Origin: Antilocapra americana
Lineage: Eukaryota > Chordata > Mammalia > Artiodactyla > Antilocapridae
Assembly: GCA_007570785.1 (NCBI GenBank)
Contig: ML664183.1
Location: 11,552,416 to 11,616,415 of the forward strand
Direction: 5' to 3'
Length of the DNA stretch: 64,000 nt
A program made the position numbers and the translations under genes. Positions 43,757 to 55,400 of this stretch are shown here, piece by piece (the first letter of the stretch is position 1; every line of letters begins with the position of its first letter). Under the pieces are notes generated by a model. It did no database searches, was not told where the DNA came from, and worked only from the letters and a program-made list of their open reading frames with translations.

Positions 43757-44061
43757 CACTGTCTAGAAATGTGCTGTTAAAGGTGGTAACCACTAGTTAC
43801 ATGTAGCTGAGAACCTGAAATGTGGTAGTCTCAGCTGAGATGTGCTATACACACAAAACATACATCAGACTTTGAAGGCTACAGATGACAAATAAAACAT
43901 ATTAATACAATACCTCATGAATAAGTTTTTATAATGATCACATGTTGAAATGGTAATATTTTGGATACATCGAGGTTAAATAAAATGTACTATTAAAATT
44001 ACTTTTTCCTATTTTTTACATTGTTTAATAAGGCCACCAGAAAATTTTAAATTACATATTA
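43757..44061. mobile_element. Ancient DNA transposon remnant (hAT-like)
   Basis: Begins CACTGTCTAGAAATGTGC and continues with TGATCACATGTTGAAATGG, TAATATTTTGGATACATC and GAAAATTTTAAATTACAT, matching a common old mammalian DNA element. Truncated by, or adjoining, the next LTR. Confidence 0.55.
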
Positions 44062-44067
44062 TCTTCA

Positions 44068-44305
44068 TCAGCTCAGACTTCTATAACAAAATACCATAGA
44101 TGAAGGTGGCTTCTCACAGTTCTGGAGGCTGGGAAATCCAAGATAAAGGTGTTGGTAGGTTTGGTTCTTAACAGAGAACCTTATTCCTGGCCTGTGGACA
44201 GCTGCCTTCTTGCTGTATCCCTACATGGTAGAGAGAGAGGGCCCTGGTGTCTTCCTCTTCTTAGAAGGACAGCAATACCATAACAGAGGCCCCATCTTCA
44301 TAACC
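44068..44305 (-). mobile_element. MaLR LTR fragment (MLT1/MST type), antisense
   Basis: TATAACAAAATACCATAGAT, CACAGTTCTGGAGGCTGGG, GACAGCTGCCTTCTTGCTG and GAGAGAGAGGGCCCTGGTG occur in the order of an antisense MaLR LTR; the 5' end of the LTR is lost. Confidence 0.75.
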
Positions 44306-44524
44306 AGAGATTTGGGCAATAAAAAGTTAAATGACCAAATTGATAATTTAAAATAATATCCTTATACCAAAACACTCAGGTATATTATGAATTAAAAATT
44401 GCATTAATTTTTCAAAAAGCATGAAGCCTCAAAGAACTTTTGAGCTGGAGATGGGCAGCTTCAGTCTTAGGGTGAGCAGTAGAGTAGCAGAGTCAAGAAC
44501 AGATGGTTGGGGTTTAACAGAGGA

Positions 44525-44665
44525 GGGTTTTGAGACCCAGGCTCTGCCACTTATTAGCTACATGTCCTTGGGCAAGTCATTTAACTTTTCCAAGCTTCTG
44601 TTTCCTCAACAAGTAAGTGATGACAATAAATAGCCTTGCTCACAGAATTGCAAGACTCAATAAGC
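44525..44665 (+). mobile_element. MIR SINE
   Basis: GGCTCTGCCACTTATTAGCT, CCTTGGGCAAGTCATTTAAC and TGTTTCCTCAACAAGTAAG are a well-kept MIR core. Confidence 0.88.
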
Positions 44666-44671
44666 CAGTTA

Positions 44672-44862
44672 GGGGACTTTCCTGGTGGTCCAATGGCTAA
44701 GATTCTGTGCTCCCAGTGCAGGGGGCCCAGGTTTGATCCCTGGTCAGGGAACTAGATCCTGTATGGTGCAACTCAGCATTCCCATGCAACAACTAAGGAC
44801 CCCACATGCTGTGGCTAAGCCCCAGTATAGCCAAATAAATAAATTTAAAAAAAAAAAAAAGC
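44672..44862 (+). mobile_element. CHR-type SINE
   Basis: Sense head GGGGACTTTCCTGGTGGTCC, B-box GGTTTGATCCC, and an A run at 44849-44862. Confidence 0.92.
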
Positions 44863-45595
44863 AAGACAGAAGCTTACACATGAAAGACAAAAATAAAGGG
44901 TAATGGTTATTGTTGCTGTGATTATAGCTATGCCTCCAGACTCTTGTCAGCTATGAGGGGTACTTTAAGGAGAAAAACTGGGGTGCATCATCTTGGTGTG
45001 TGAACATGCCTGCCACAGCCACCTTCCTTTCCTGCTTCTGAGGCTGGCCAGCCCTTCTGATTGATATATTACACCCTAAAAAATGTTATGAGTATCCCTA
45101 GGGAAGTTACAGCTGAACGTGGCTGGCCCGAGGTTCAGCTCTGTTTGCAGCTCTGTTCTTCCCCGCTTTGGGATCCCAGGAGGCTGCCGCATCTCCAGGT
45201 CCTTGGGCAGTGTCGCGCTGTAGCCCAGGTGCACTGATGACTTGGTATGTATCCGTGTCATGTGTGCGTGTCATCTTGACCATTTTGAGGGCTTAGCAAT
45301 ATTTGATGTGTCCTTGTTTTGTGACTGTATATGGCTGCTGCTCAATAACTATTGATTAATGGATTGAAAGAAATAAAACTAAAATATATGCAATGTTGTC
45401 AACACCTTCTATACTCTCACATCGAGCTCTTGCTTTGTAAGAGAAGAGGAGGTAGGAGAAGGGTATATATACCTCCAAATCCCAAAGTCAAGAAGTAGTC
45501 CTTTCACTGTGGTGGCAAGCACCACAGAGTTTCTGTCCTGATTCTGCCCCAGCTAGTTAGGTAATGTGGGGATTGGAGAGGTCAAGGTCTTTGGG
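44863..45595. other. Intergenic sequence, nothing recognised
   Basis: A 61-codon minus frame at 45076-45261 has no start context, splice sites or domain. Confidence 0.5.
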
Positions 45596-45599
45596 ATCA

Positions 45600-45800
45600 G
45601 GCTGACCTAGGGCAGTGACTCAGTTCCATCATTTACTAGTGAGAGCACTGGAGTTTACTAGTAGGTGATCCCCTTCAACCTCTCTGAACTTCAGTTTCCC
45701 GACCAACGCATCTCCCAGAGTTGGCAAGGATTGAATGAGGCAAATATCAAGAAGCGCTTGGCCTGGATGGGACACGTTTAATAAATACTAGTTTCCTTTC
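45600..45800 (+). mobile_element. MIR SINE
   Basis: TCTCTGAACTTCAGTTTCC and GGATTGAATGAGGCAAATAT then GCGCTTGGCCTGGATGGGA lie in MIR order. Confidence 0.75.
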
Positions 45801-46084
45801 CATGTAAAAATAATTTTGGTGCTGTGGAAAAGCAGATATTTGGCTCTGGGCTGGGCAATGTGTTTTTGAATCTAAGGGAAATTCAGATTTTCCTTTTGTA
45901 TTTTTTTCAGTTGTGGAACATGTGGAAATTAAAGTCTGGCTTGCAAGCTAGGTAAGGAAAAGAGGAGAAAGCAAAAGGAAGTCAGTAATCATGGCCAGGT
46001 GATAAATCAGATTAAAACAGTAAACGTTTCTCTACATATGTATGCATGCATGCATATATGTATATCTCTATCATTCCCTCCTTT

Positions 46085-46765
46085 CTAGTCTCCTTTCCTT
46101 TATGTCATGTCATCTTTTTGGTTTTGTTCTACCAGCTTTATTTTCTGTTTTATTTGTGGACTACATTATATATTCACATAGCTCAAAATTCAAACGGTAT
46201 AAAAGGGGATGCAATGAAAAGTCTCATTTCCACCCTGTTCTTCAGCCACCAGTTTCTTCTCCCTAAAGGCAACCAATGTTACCAAATTTGTGTATCTCTT
46301 CCTGAAATATTGTTTACCTTCTTTTTATACAATTGATCTCATACTCTACTACTATCTGAATCTTGCTTTTTCACTTAATCTTGAAGATTATCCCATATCT
46401 CACATCTATGCATGTAAAGCTCCCTTGCTTTCCCTTAATTTACTTTCAATGGCATTTTATTTTGCGTATGTACCATTGCTTATTTAACCAGTATCCTATT
46501 GAGGCACATTCAGGATAGTTCTGTTTTTTGCTTTTAAGTAATGTTGTAGTAAATAATCTTGTATATGTCATTTTACAGTACAAAAGTATATCTGCAATTC
46601 CTGTAATTATAAATGTACATAATTCAAATTCCTGAAGTGGAATTTCTGGGTGAAAAAATAACATACATCTGTAAATTAATTGATGCTGTCAAATTGCGCT
46701 TTGTAGAAGTTGTATAGATGCAAGTACTACGCTGCAGAGTATTGAAGTCTTCTGATTTTTCTAAA
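46085..46765 (-). mobile_element. Old L1 (L1M), antisense 3' end
   Basis: TCAAAATTCAAACGGTATAA, AGGCAACCAATGTTACCA, CCAGTATCCTATTGAGGCAC and GAAGTGGAATTTCTGGGTG follow the antisense L1M 3' UTR. Confidence 0.72.
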
Positions 46766-46824
46766 GTGCACATTCAAAGAAACCAAAGTACATATACAGG
46801 AAGTAACAGAGACAATTTGCTAAT

Positions 46825-47030
46825 GGGCTTCCCTGGTGGCTCAGTCAGTAAAGAATCTACCTGCAATACTGGCTTAGATCCCTCAGTCAGGAAAATCCCT
46901 GGAGAAGGAAATGACAACTCACTCTAGTATTCTTGCTTGGGAAATCCCTTGGACAGAGAAGCCTGGTGGGCTACAGTCCATAAGATCCAAAGAATTGACC
47001 AGGACTTAGCAACTAAGCTACCACCACCAC
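46825..47030 (+). mobile_element. Bov-tA SINE
   Basis: Full sense copy from GGGCTTCCCTGGTGGCTCAG to ACTTAGCAACTAAGCTACC, rather diverged in the B-box region. Confidence 0.9.
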
Positions 47031-47225
47031 TACCAATGACCATGGGCCAAAAAATTTTTGGTGCTGCACCCTTTTACTCTCTTAAACATTTCTGAGGACT
47101 CTAAAGAGCTTCTGGTTTATGTGGGAGATATATATATATAAAACAATATTTAAAAGCAAAACTAAAAAGTTTGGATTTGTTTATTTAAAATAATTCCATT
47201 ATATGTTAATATAAATAACATTCTT

Positions 47226-47442
47226 GCTTCCCTGATGGCTCAGTGGTAAAGAATCCATCTGCCAATGCAATGCAGGAGATGTAGTTTCAGTCCCTGGGTT
47301 GGGGAGATCCCCTGGAGGAAGAAATGGCAACCCATCCCAGTATTTGTGCCTGGGAAATTCCATGGACAGCAGAGCCTGGTGGGCTACAGTCCACGGGGTT
47401 GCAAAAGAGTTGGACACGATTTAGTGATTAAACAACAACAAC
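47226..47442 (+). mobile_element. Bov-tA SINE with target-site duplication
   Basis: Sense copy from GCTTCCCTGATGGCTCAG to an ACA-rich tail. AACATTCTT is at 47217-47225 and 47443-47451. Confidence 0.92.
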
Positions 47443-47451
47443 AACATTCTT

Positions 47452-48669
47452 ATGAAAAGTATATTTTTAGTGATAAAAATAGCATGTTTCATATTGTTGC
47501 AAATCTGGCTCAGTAGATGACAGCTAGCAAATACCTAGTGGAACCCATTGGAACCTTTTCTTGTGAACTGGGCTTCTATGGTATAACACTTTCTGCCTTA
47601 CCTTGACACTAAATATGTCTGCTCCTTACTGTCCTGCTCTAAATCCTCCAGTTTCCAGGAAATGATGGGCAGTGTCAAGGTCCATGGGCTCTTTGTGAAC
47701 TGGTTTTCCAGGCCTGGTGTTCAAATAGGCTAAAACTTGAAAGGGTCTTTATGGATCACAGAGGGTCCCTGATGGGGCATCTTGCAGAACTCTAAGTGAA
47801 TGTGGTAGCTGTATTAGATTTGATATAAGGGACCAAAGGGATCATATAACAGTGTGCTTAGAGTAGTGCTCAGGCTGCCCAGCCTACACTGTAATCACCA
47901 AATCCTCATGCCCAGTACTGACCATGGCGCCATACACCTACACTGGAGGCCAGCATGTTATCAAAGAGGTCTGGCTCTCTTCCCACTAAATTACCCTCAG
48001 CAGACTAATTAAGCCTACTGGGTGAAAAGATAAAAGACTAGAAGAGCCGTGCTGAGTTTGACGAATACCGCATGTGAAACACACAGAGAATCAGGCTCAC
48101 AAAGTTCCTCCCCAGCCCCAGTCAAAGCCAAGTGCAATATTCACAGAGCTAAAGCCAGAACTGAAAAGGTGGCAACACCTATGGGTAAGATTAAAAGGCT
48201 GGTGACCCTTGGCAGCCCTTCCTGGGCATGTCACCCAGGAAATTAGAGCTCTCCAACAGTAGAATTCTGTGCCAGCAGGAGAGGGCCAAATAAGGTTTGT
48301 GATCAAGAAGACTGTTCATACCATTCCTGGTGAGGCTGCTCAGCAGGGAAGGACCCTGGGCTAGGCATCATTTTGAATAGGAAGTGAATACTCAACTCTG
48401 CTATAGTAACCACAGTTCAGTACTTAAGTGTTTTTATCCTCCTTTGGGGTCTACAAGTCTTCTATGACACTTATTTGTAACATGGGTTGGAGCAGGTAAT
48501 ATTTTTGTACTTAATAATTGAAGCAAATGAGGAAAACAGGCTCAAGGACACTAAGTGGAAGGGCCTAGATAGAAAGGGATGATACTACCCCCAGATCTTC
48601 AGATGGCTAATCCAGGGCTTTATCCACTCTTCCAAGACAGACAAGTATGAGTGGGAGAAGCTGGAGACA
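47452..48669. other. Intergenic sequence, nothing recognised
   Basis: Small frames at 48049-48306 on both strands have no domain. Confidence 0.5.
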
Positions 48670-49070
48670 GTGGAAGAAACAGTGGCTCAGGTGAGCCATT
48701 GGATGCTAAGAGGCTTTAGAAGGCAAAGAAAGCATGCAAAATACAAGGAAGGAATCTCTTGGCAAATGTGGGAGTTGGTGGGGAGACTGATACTAGCATG
48801 GAATTTGCCTTGGGACATGGGAAATCAAGCTGGAGAAGTAGGAATAGGATCAGATGAATAATTTGAATGTGATGTGGTGTATAAGAAAGCATTGTTATGC
48901 CTTCATGCAAACCAGAGTAACAATGAAAGCAGGGCCTTAGGCAGATTAATCTGGCAGTGGAACAAGGATCTGAGTGGAATAGAGAGTCTAGAAGCAGAGA
49001 GCCAAGATACTGTTGTGGTAATTCAAGTGTGAGGTGATAAGTCTTGGACTAAGACAGCAGCAGTGCAAAG
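48670..49070 (+). mobile_element. Ancient mammalian repeat, same type as 18340-20136
   Basis: GGGCCTTAGGCAGATTAATC, AAGATACTGTTGTGGTAATT and CAAGTGTGAGGTGATAAG follow the later part of the consensus seen at 19800-20130. Confidence 0.45.
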
Positions 49071-49339
49071 GATGAAGAAGAATTCCTGTGACAGTAAGAA
49101 GACAAGACACTCCAAGACTTAGTAACAGATTAGCTGTTGGAACAGAAACTGCTTTAAGACCTGAGGAGCTAGAACAATGAAGGCCTCACTGGAACATAAG
49201 ATTATTTTTGAGACATTAGATTTGATGTGACAATATCAGAGAGATAAACAGTTTGAAACTTGAGACTATAACACAACTGGCTAGAGGTCAGTCTCTTTAA
49301 TAAATACATTTTGATGCACATGGATTAAAAAAAGAAACA

Positions 49340-51684
49340 AGTTATATTAACTAAGCATATGCTATAATCATTAAAACCAAAATATAGTTTTCTTTCATAT
49401 TAATTTTATTAGTAATTATAAAGTAGAAGCAGTTTATGAAAATAGTTTCCTTTTCAAGATATAGGAACTGAAGTCTTTGCAAAATATACACACCCACAAT
49501 TGTTACAATACATATCTTTGTATTTAACTTGGACATTATAAAAGTGTCCAAGAATCACACCCTGTAAAAGTCAGGAGGAGAAACATTTTCTCCAACTTTG
49601 GTCATATATTGTAACATTCAAGAACTTAAACCACTTTGTTGAAATGTACAGGCCCAGAGGGATGTAACTTTTAAGGCCCCATAGGTTCTTTTATTGTACA
49701 AGGTAGAGAACCAGGAGAGGCATCCCTGAGAGTTAATTAACCTTAGATATCTCAAGCAGTGGTTTACTTTCCATACTTTACCTTGGAACTAAAGGAGGGG
49801 TAAATAAGACCATGGAAACCCATCAAGGGCAGGTCCCCTCCTTAGCATCCCTAACCGTGGAGTATGTCTCCTACAAGAGGATCTCTAACCTTTGAGCCCT
49901 AAAAAGCTCCAAGTCTATAATTATCTAACATACTTGCAAAATGACGGTTCTGCAACTCTAAACTTGAATACTGCAGAACAGGCTAAAGTTATAATAATAG
50001 TGTGACTCTCCTAAATAGACTTCATTTAGGATTTGTCTGGTAGGAAGCACTTGGGAAGATCAGCAAGCCAAAATTTTTCTCTGGGAACTACTGGAAAAGA
50101 TCGTTTCTTACCATGGCATAACCCTCAGAAGCCAAGTTCTTTCTTAGTTTGGCAGATTTGTGATGAAACAATGGGAAAGAGCCTACAAGCGTTCAAATCT
50201 GTAGGCTGAAGATAACAGATGCTAGGTCTGATAGAGTAAGAGCTGAAGCCCCACCAATAAAGGGGTCACTCTGACAAAGAGCCATTAGTATGTCCTCTCT
50301 ATTTCCTGATTAACCTCTCAAGGTCTCCTAAATATTACATTCTCTCTTTAACTACAGAATACTGGCCTGACGAAATTTCAGACATAAAATGTGTTGTTTG
50401 AACTCATGAGGTTAGTATCATGGTTCAGCACTGACACTTAAGATCCTACCGATATACTAGAATTTAAGTGATTTTTTTTCAAGAAATTACAAAAATCAAT
50501 TAATTGTGGATTCACAGGTCTTTACATTTAATATGTAACATGAAGCATTATTATATAAAGTTCTATAAGGGGAAAAGACTATAAAAATAAGTTTACTAGA
50601 ATTACTATATTTTAAAAAGTAATTTAAAAAATATACTCCAAGTCCCTTAAGTATTTGGTTTAGAAGTTAAGAGAGGTATCTTAATAGAGTGAACCATAAG
50701 GAACTATGGTTTTTGTAAGCTGAAAAGGTAAAATCTCATCAGTTTCTTATGGTCAAAGCGAATAAAACCCTGAGAAAATTTTATTTGGCATCACACCATA
50801 AATTCAAATAAAATTTATAGAAAATCACATTTCTATTATAGTGAAAATACTTCAGAATGGAACTGTGCATACTGGTCATGCCAAGATTTCTTTCTTATGA
50901 TTTTTAAACACCTAAAATCTTAGAAGGTTAAGAAAAATTTAGGGGTGTTTCAAAAAAAAAAAAAAAAACAGAGGGCAATTAGAATTACAGAATGTAGCTA
51001 CAGTTGCTAATGGCACTAAAACAGAAAACTATTAGCCAGATTTGGTGATGGAAAGATTTTTTTTAAGTTTATACATAAAATTTTTAGCATTAAAGTGAAA
51101 AGGCACAAATACGGGTTAAAAGAATGACAATTGTTTATAAAAGCCTTGAAAATAAGGCTAATTCATTTGTTTTATTAATACTATTAAGTAGGTACCTACT
51201 CCCAAGTTTCAGCTTTGGCCTCCTAAATGGGATTACATTTTAAATGAATTCTCAGCATAACACTAACTATATAGCAGCATTATTATCAGTAAGTTTTTCA
51301 GCCTCTACACTGCTGAAAGAGAATCTAAAATTTCTTCCCATCTATATCCCATCAGTACCAAAAATACACTTCTAAAAGTTACATATATTTATACTTAGAG
51401 TCAAAAATTGTGCAGTTTTTCTTCAACGAATGATCTACCCTCTTACCAACGCCTACCAGTGCCACCCCAACAACAAAAAGCCAAAACCAAAAAGTAATTG
51501 ACCAAAGACATCACTGCTACACCCGACTGGCTTATTCTCCACTAATTAAAGACAATACTTTATGAAATGTGTTAAATATAATCAATGAAGTAAATGAAGA
51601 TTTTCCAGGTGTGTGTGTGCCCACTGTGTGTCTGAAATGGGTGACGGTGTACTTTAAAAAAATACACATTTCCGCAGTGATGCT
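49340..51684 (-). other. SLC35G1: Probable SLC35G1 3' UTR and downstream region
   Basis: This 2.3-kb AT-rich block directly follows the stop codon in the direction of transcription. It has no SINE or LINE that I recognise, in contrast to the rest of the window, as expected for an exonic 3' UTR under some constraint. Candidate distal polyadenylation hexamers on the minus strand (AATAAA) are at 49405-49410, about 49688 and about 50782. Which is used cannot be read from sequence. A proximal hexamer overlaps the stop codon and is listed separately. Confidence 0.45.
49405..49410 (-). terminator. SLC35G1: Candidate distal poly(A) signal of SLC35G1
   Basis: AATAAA on the minus strand near the end of the repeat-poor block, about 2.3 kb beyond the stop. 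It is one of several possible sites; chosen only for its position. Confidence 0.25.
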
Positions 51685-51689
51685 TTATT
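51684..51689 (-). terminator. SLC35G1: Poly(A) hexamer overlapping the SLC35G1 stop codon
   Basis: The last codon and stop read ACC AAA TAA A, so AATAAA contains the TAA. About 15-30 bases later the transcript has TGTGTATTTTTTT, a GU/U-rich tract of the kind that binds CstF. Use of this site would leave almost no 3' UTR. Confidence 0.35.
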
Positions 51690-52423
51690 TGGTACTCTGG
51701 CACCATTTACGAATGGCTGCTCCAGTGCTACTGGCTATTACGCATAGGGAGCCACCCACTGTCCACCATGACGGCATGTCATTAAAGAAAATAATCTGAA
51801 AGATAAAAGCAAAGACCACGTCCATGGTCTTCATTAATGCGACTGGCCCTGCCTTTTCTATCTGAAGGGCTTTTGCCAGAAACATCTGACCTCCCAAACC
51901 GAACATCCCAATTAGTATGAGAAATAGCCTGTCTAACCCACAGTGCGGAAGACGCCATTCTCCTAAAATAGAAAGGACAATGACGCACTCGCTGAGGCCA
52001 ACGATCACATAATACCAAATGCTCAACATGTAGTCCACAGATGTCCCTATTTTTCTGAGGATAACCAGAGTCATGGCAGCGAACACAGCGTGCGCGAGGG
52101 CCACCAAAGCGCCCTTCACGTGAACTGAATAGTCTTTATCCGTCTCTGCAACTTCGGAACCGAACAAAAACGGTGGCCTCACAATCAGTATCACTCCAGT
52201 GATGGTGAAGGCAGTGAAGAGGGCGTCCCAGGGGCTGTATTTTTCCTTGAGAAATATGCAAGCAATTATAGAGGTGAACACCGGGCAGCTAAAGGAGATA
52301 ACCGTGGCATCTGCGAGAGACGTCAGCTGGTAGGCATAGTACAAAAGGATCATGGCGTTAGAACCAAGGACTCCTCTGAGGAGCAGGTAGATTCGTTGAC
52401 CTTTGGGGCCTATAAACCCAGTT
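51685..52423 (-). CDS. SLC35G1: SLC35G1 exon 3 (residues 120-365 and stop)
   Basis: The acceptor is TTTGAATTTACAG just upstream of AACTGGG. The first base completes lysine 120, so intron 2 is phase 2. The exon encodes TGFIGPKGQRIYLLLRGV and then helices 3-10, about two thirds of the protein. The frame ends ..WCQSTK then TAA. Confidence 0.97.
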
Positions 52424-55400
52424 CTGTAAATTCAAAGGAACGAATGCATATTAAATGGACTTGGCATTTGTTTTCAAATTACATTCTTAAACATTATCTT
52501 AAAAGTCTTAACTTTCAAAAACAAGGAAATGGTAAATTAATTATGTCTACAACTATTAATATACCTTTTACAAAGTGTTTCCTAAATATAACTAATGACA
52601 TTAAAGTGTTCACAGTACAAGCAAAAATAAGACATAAATAGGATAATTATAATTCAGCAAATACAGATATTATTTTCCCTATGTATTGATATATGCTTGT
52701 AAAAAAGGAAAATATACTGAAATGTTCATTGTGGTTATACCTTAAACAAGTGGACGCATAGGTAATTTTTCTTCTTTGTATTTATTTTCCCCAAACTTTC
52801 TATAATGAAAAAGTGTTATTTTTATAATAGGTATAATCTCATTATTTAGCTGCCCTATATAAGAAAACTTGTGAATGCAAGTGTGCATTTTCAGTCTCAG
52901 TGAGTTTTTCTGTTAAAGCTGAAGCAATGGTAAAGTTTATTTTAGCCACTGAGTATGAGACAACTTTTTACTGTTCTCCTTAGGAAAAGAGTTAAAATAT
53001 ACTGGAAAAGAAACTGTAGCATCTGGATAAGTATAGTAACTGCTGCTCAAATGCTTTTTAATTACATATTTACAAAGCAGAGCTCTGTATAAGTTCCTGC
53101 CTAGGTGTGGCTCACTGGTCTGTTACAGAGCTGGCCTTTTTAGAACAGCATCTAGGCTTGATATAGGGACCCCTGGGTCTCTGGAGTTAGAAATGGAAGT
53201 GTGGTCACCTTTAGTCCATACTTTGAGAAGCTGAGTTTTTTCCATGATAGTGAAACGTAAAATGGGTCAAAACAGATTAGTGCCAACAATGTAAGAAAAT
53301 TTTTCTAAGTGCCTTCCTGCCAGTACTTTTTTTCCAAAATGGAAAGAATGATTGTGTTCTCATCAATGGTTTGTTGCCACCCTTCAACATCTCTTAAGTC
53401 TTACCCACCATCATTTCCTAAAATATTGTGACTTGTCCACACCTACACAGGAATTTCTGACAAAATTTTTGCTCTTAAGTGGATTTTCACCTTTTTCACC
53501 AAAAACTTGGGATAAGGAGTGAAACAATTCTAAGTAAATCTATGCTGAGTTACAGATACAAGGAGACTTTGGTAGCAAGTGACTGAAGCTTTTCATTTGG
53601 AGTTAAAGCATCTTTACCCAAAGAGACAAAGAGACAAACTGCCACCAGGAACCCAACAGTCCCTCCTCCCAGGTGTCTAAGTACACAGGGTGTGTAAAGG
53701 TTATAACAGAGTGGGGGAGGCATAGTTTTAACCTGGGGAGGGTGTGTGGATGGGGACCATGTGGAAGGGGAAGAGAGGCTGGCCAGGGAGAAGACAGTAA
53801 GGATGGGGAATACAGTTTTCGTATAGGGTAAAGGACAAAGTGCAGAAGGCAGTGGCAACCCACTCCAGTACTCTTGCCTGGAAAATCCCATGGACGGAGG
53901 AGCCTGGTAGGCTGCAGTCAGGCTGCAGTCCCTGGGGTCGAGAAGAGTCGGACACGACTAAGCGACTTCCCTTTCACTTTTTACTTTCATGCATTGGAGA
54001 AGGAAATGGCAACCCACTCCAGTGTTCTTGCCTGGAGAATCCCAGGGACGGCGGAGCCTGGTGGGCTGCCATCTGTGGGGTCACACAGAGTCAGACACGA
54101 CTGAAGCTACTTAGCAGCAGCAGCAGAGGACAAAGGGTATCATTCCCTCCAGTTTGCAGATGAGGACACTGAACAAGAAAGGAGTTAAAAAGGCCTTTCT
54201 CAAAGAGTCAACTGATGTGGCAGATTTCACTGCTGTCTTATTTTAAGAAATTGCCACAGTCACCTTAACCTTCTGCAACCACCACCCCGCACAGTCAGCA
54301 GACATCAACATGAAGGAAGACCTTTCACCAGTGAAAAGATTAGGACTTGCTGAAGGCTCAGATGATGGTCAGCATTTTTTGGCAATAAAGTAATTGTTAG
54401 TTAAATTTTTTTTTACAAAAGGCCTTTCTTAAGATCTCCTTACATCTTTCTGATGGCACCGTAGTGGGAAGATCGAAATATTATTATTGTAACTTTCTGT
54501 CTGCCCTGGTCAGAGAACAGCCTGTTATACTTAAAGAAACCTCTGACACCAGGAGACACTACTATTTCCTTTCGTTTACTTTTCTCTTCCAAATACTAGT
54601 TATGCCAAAGGAAAGAGGGAGGGTGGTACAAGATGGGGGGAATTATACAAGGAAAGCGTTGTTCTCAAAATAAGGGCTGGTGAATAACTGAATCTCTTTC
54701 CCCTCCTTTGTTGGGTATGTGGTTTGTGCTTATGAGAGCAACTTCTAAGGGTGGATCCTTGTGACTTTTCATTAATCTGAGCCAAAGGGTATGAGGACTG
54801 GTAAATCTATGAGAGGGATAAAGCAGATGCTGGAGAGTAGATGATTTAAGCAGGTCAAAAGATTTACAAACATTTATTAATACCTTCTACTTGGCAGGTG
54901 AGAAATACTTACTTTCTGTATATTAAGCAAGGGATAATGATTAGCATTTGGAACACACATCGGAATGCACTAATTTCTACAGCGTGGATGTCTTGCACTT
55001 TTTTAACAAATAAGGAGCCCACTGAGAAAAGGAACGCAGATAATAATGTGTAAAACAAGCCAAGTCCAGGACAGGGTGCTTTCTTCTCAGCTTCTGAAAA
55101 AGATTAAATTCTGGTTAGTCCTTGCTTCCATGTTTTATCACTTTTACTTAGATACTGAGAAAAATGGAATGACATTGATGACTAACAGGACACATATATT
55201 ACCTCCTAAATAATATCATTCTCTGGACCTGAACCATTTTCCCCTTCAAGACTAGAGAACCACAGGCAAAGGGCAACAATTTAAGCCTACATTTTTAAAC
55301 TGCAGTTCATGCTATAAAATGGATTTCTTTGGCTCACTGAAGATTCTTCCCTCACTCATAAGTCAAAAAAAAGTACAAGCTTGCCAAGATGGTGAAAGGA

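Noticed and set aside
46824..47442. CCCTGGTGGC in Bov-tA heads as CTCF sites
   Set aside because: Only a partial core is present and it recurs in every copy; without the flanking bases it is not a credible CTCF motif.
51685..52353. Reading SLC35G1 as a single-exon retrocopy or short 222-residue protein
   Set aside because: The open frame simply starts at an internal methionine (residue 144); exons 1 and 2 with proper splice sites supply the missing N-terminal part.
53840..54163. 107-codon plus frame in intron 2
   Set aside because: Translation of a Bov-A2 SINE.
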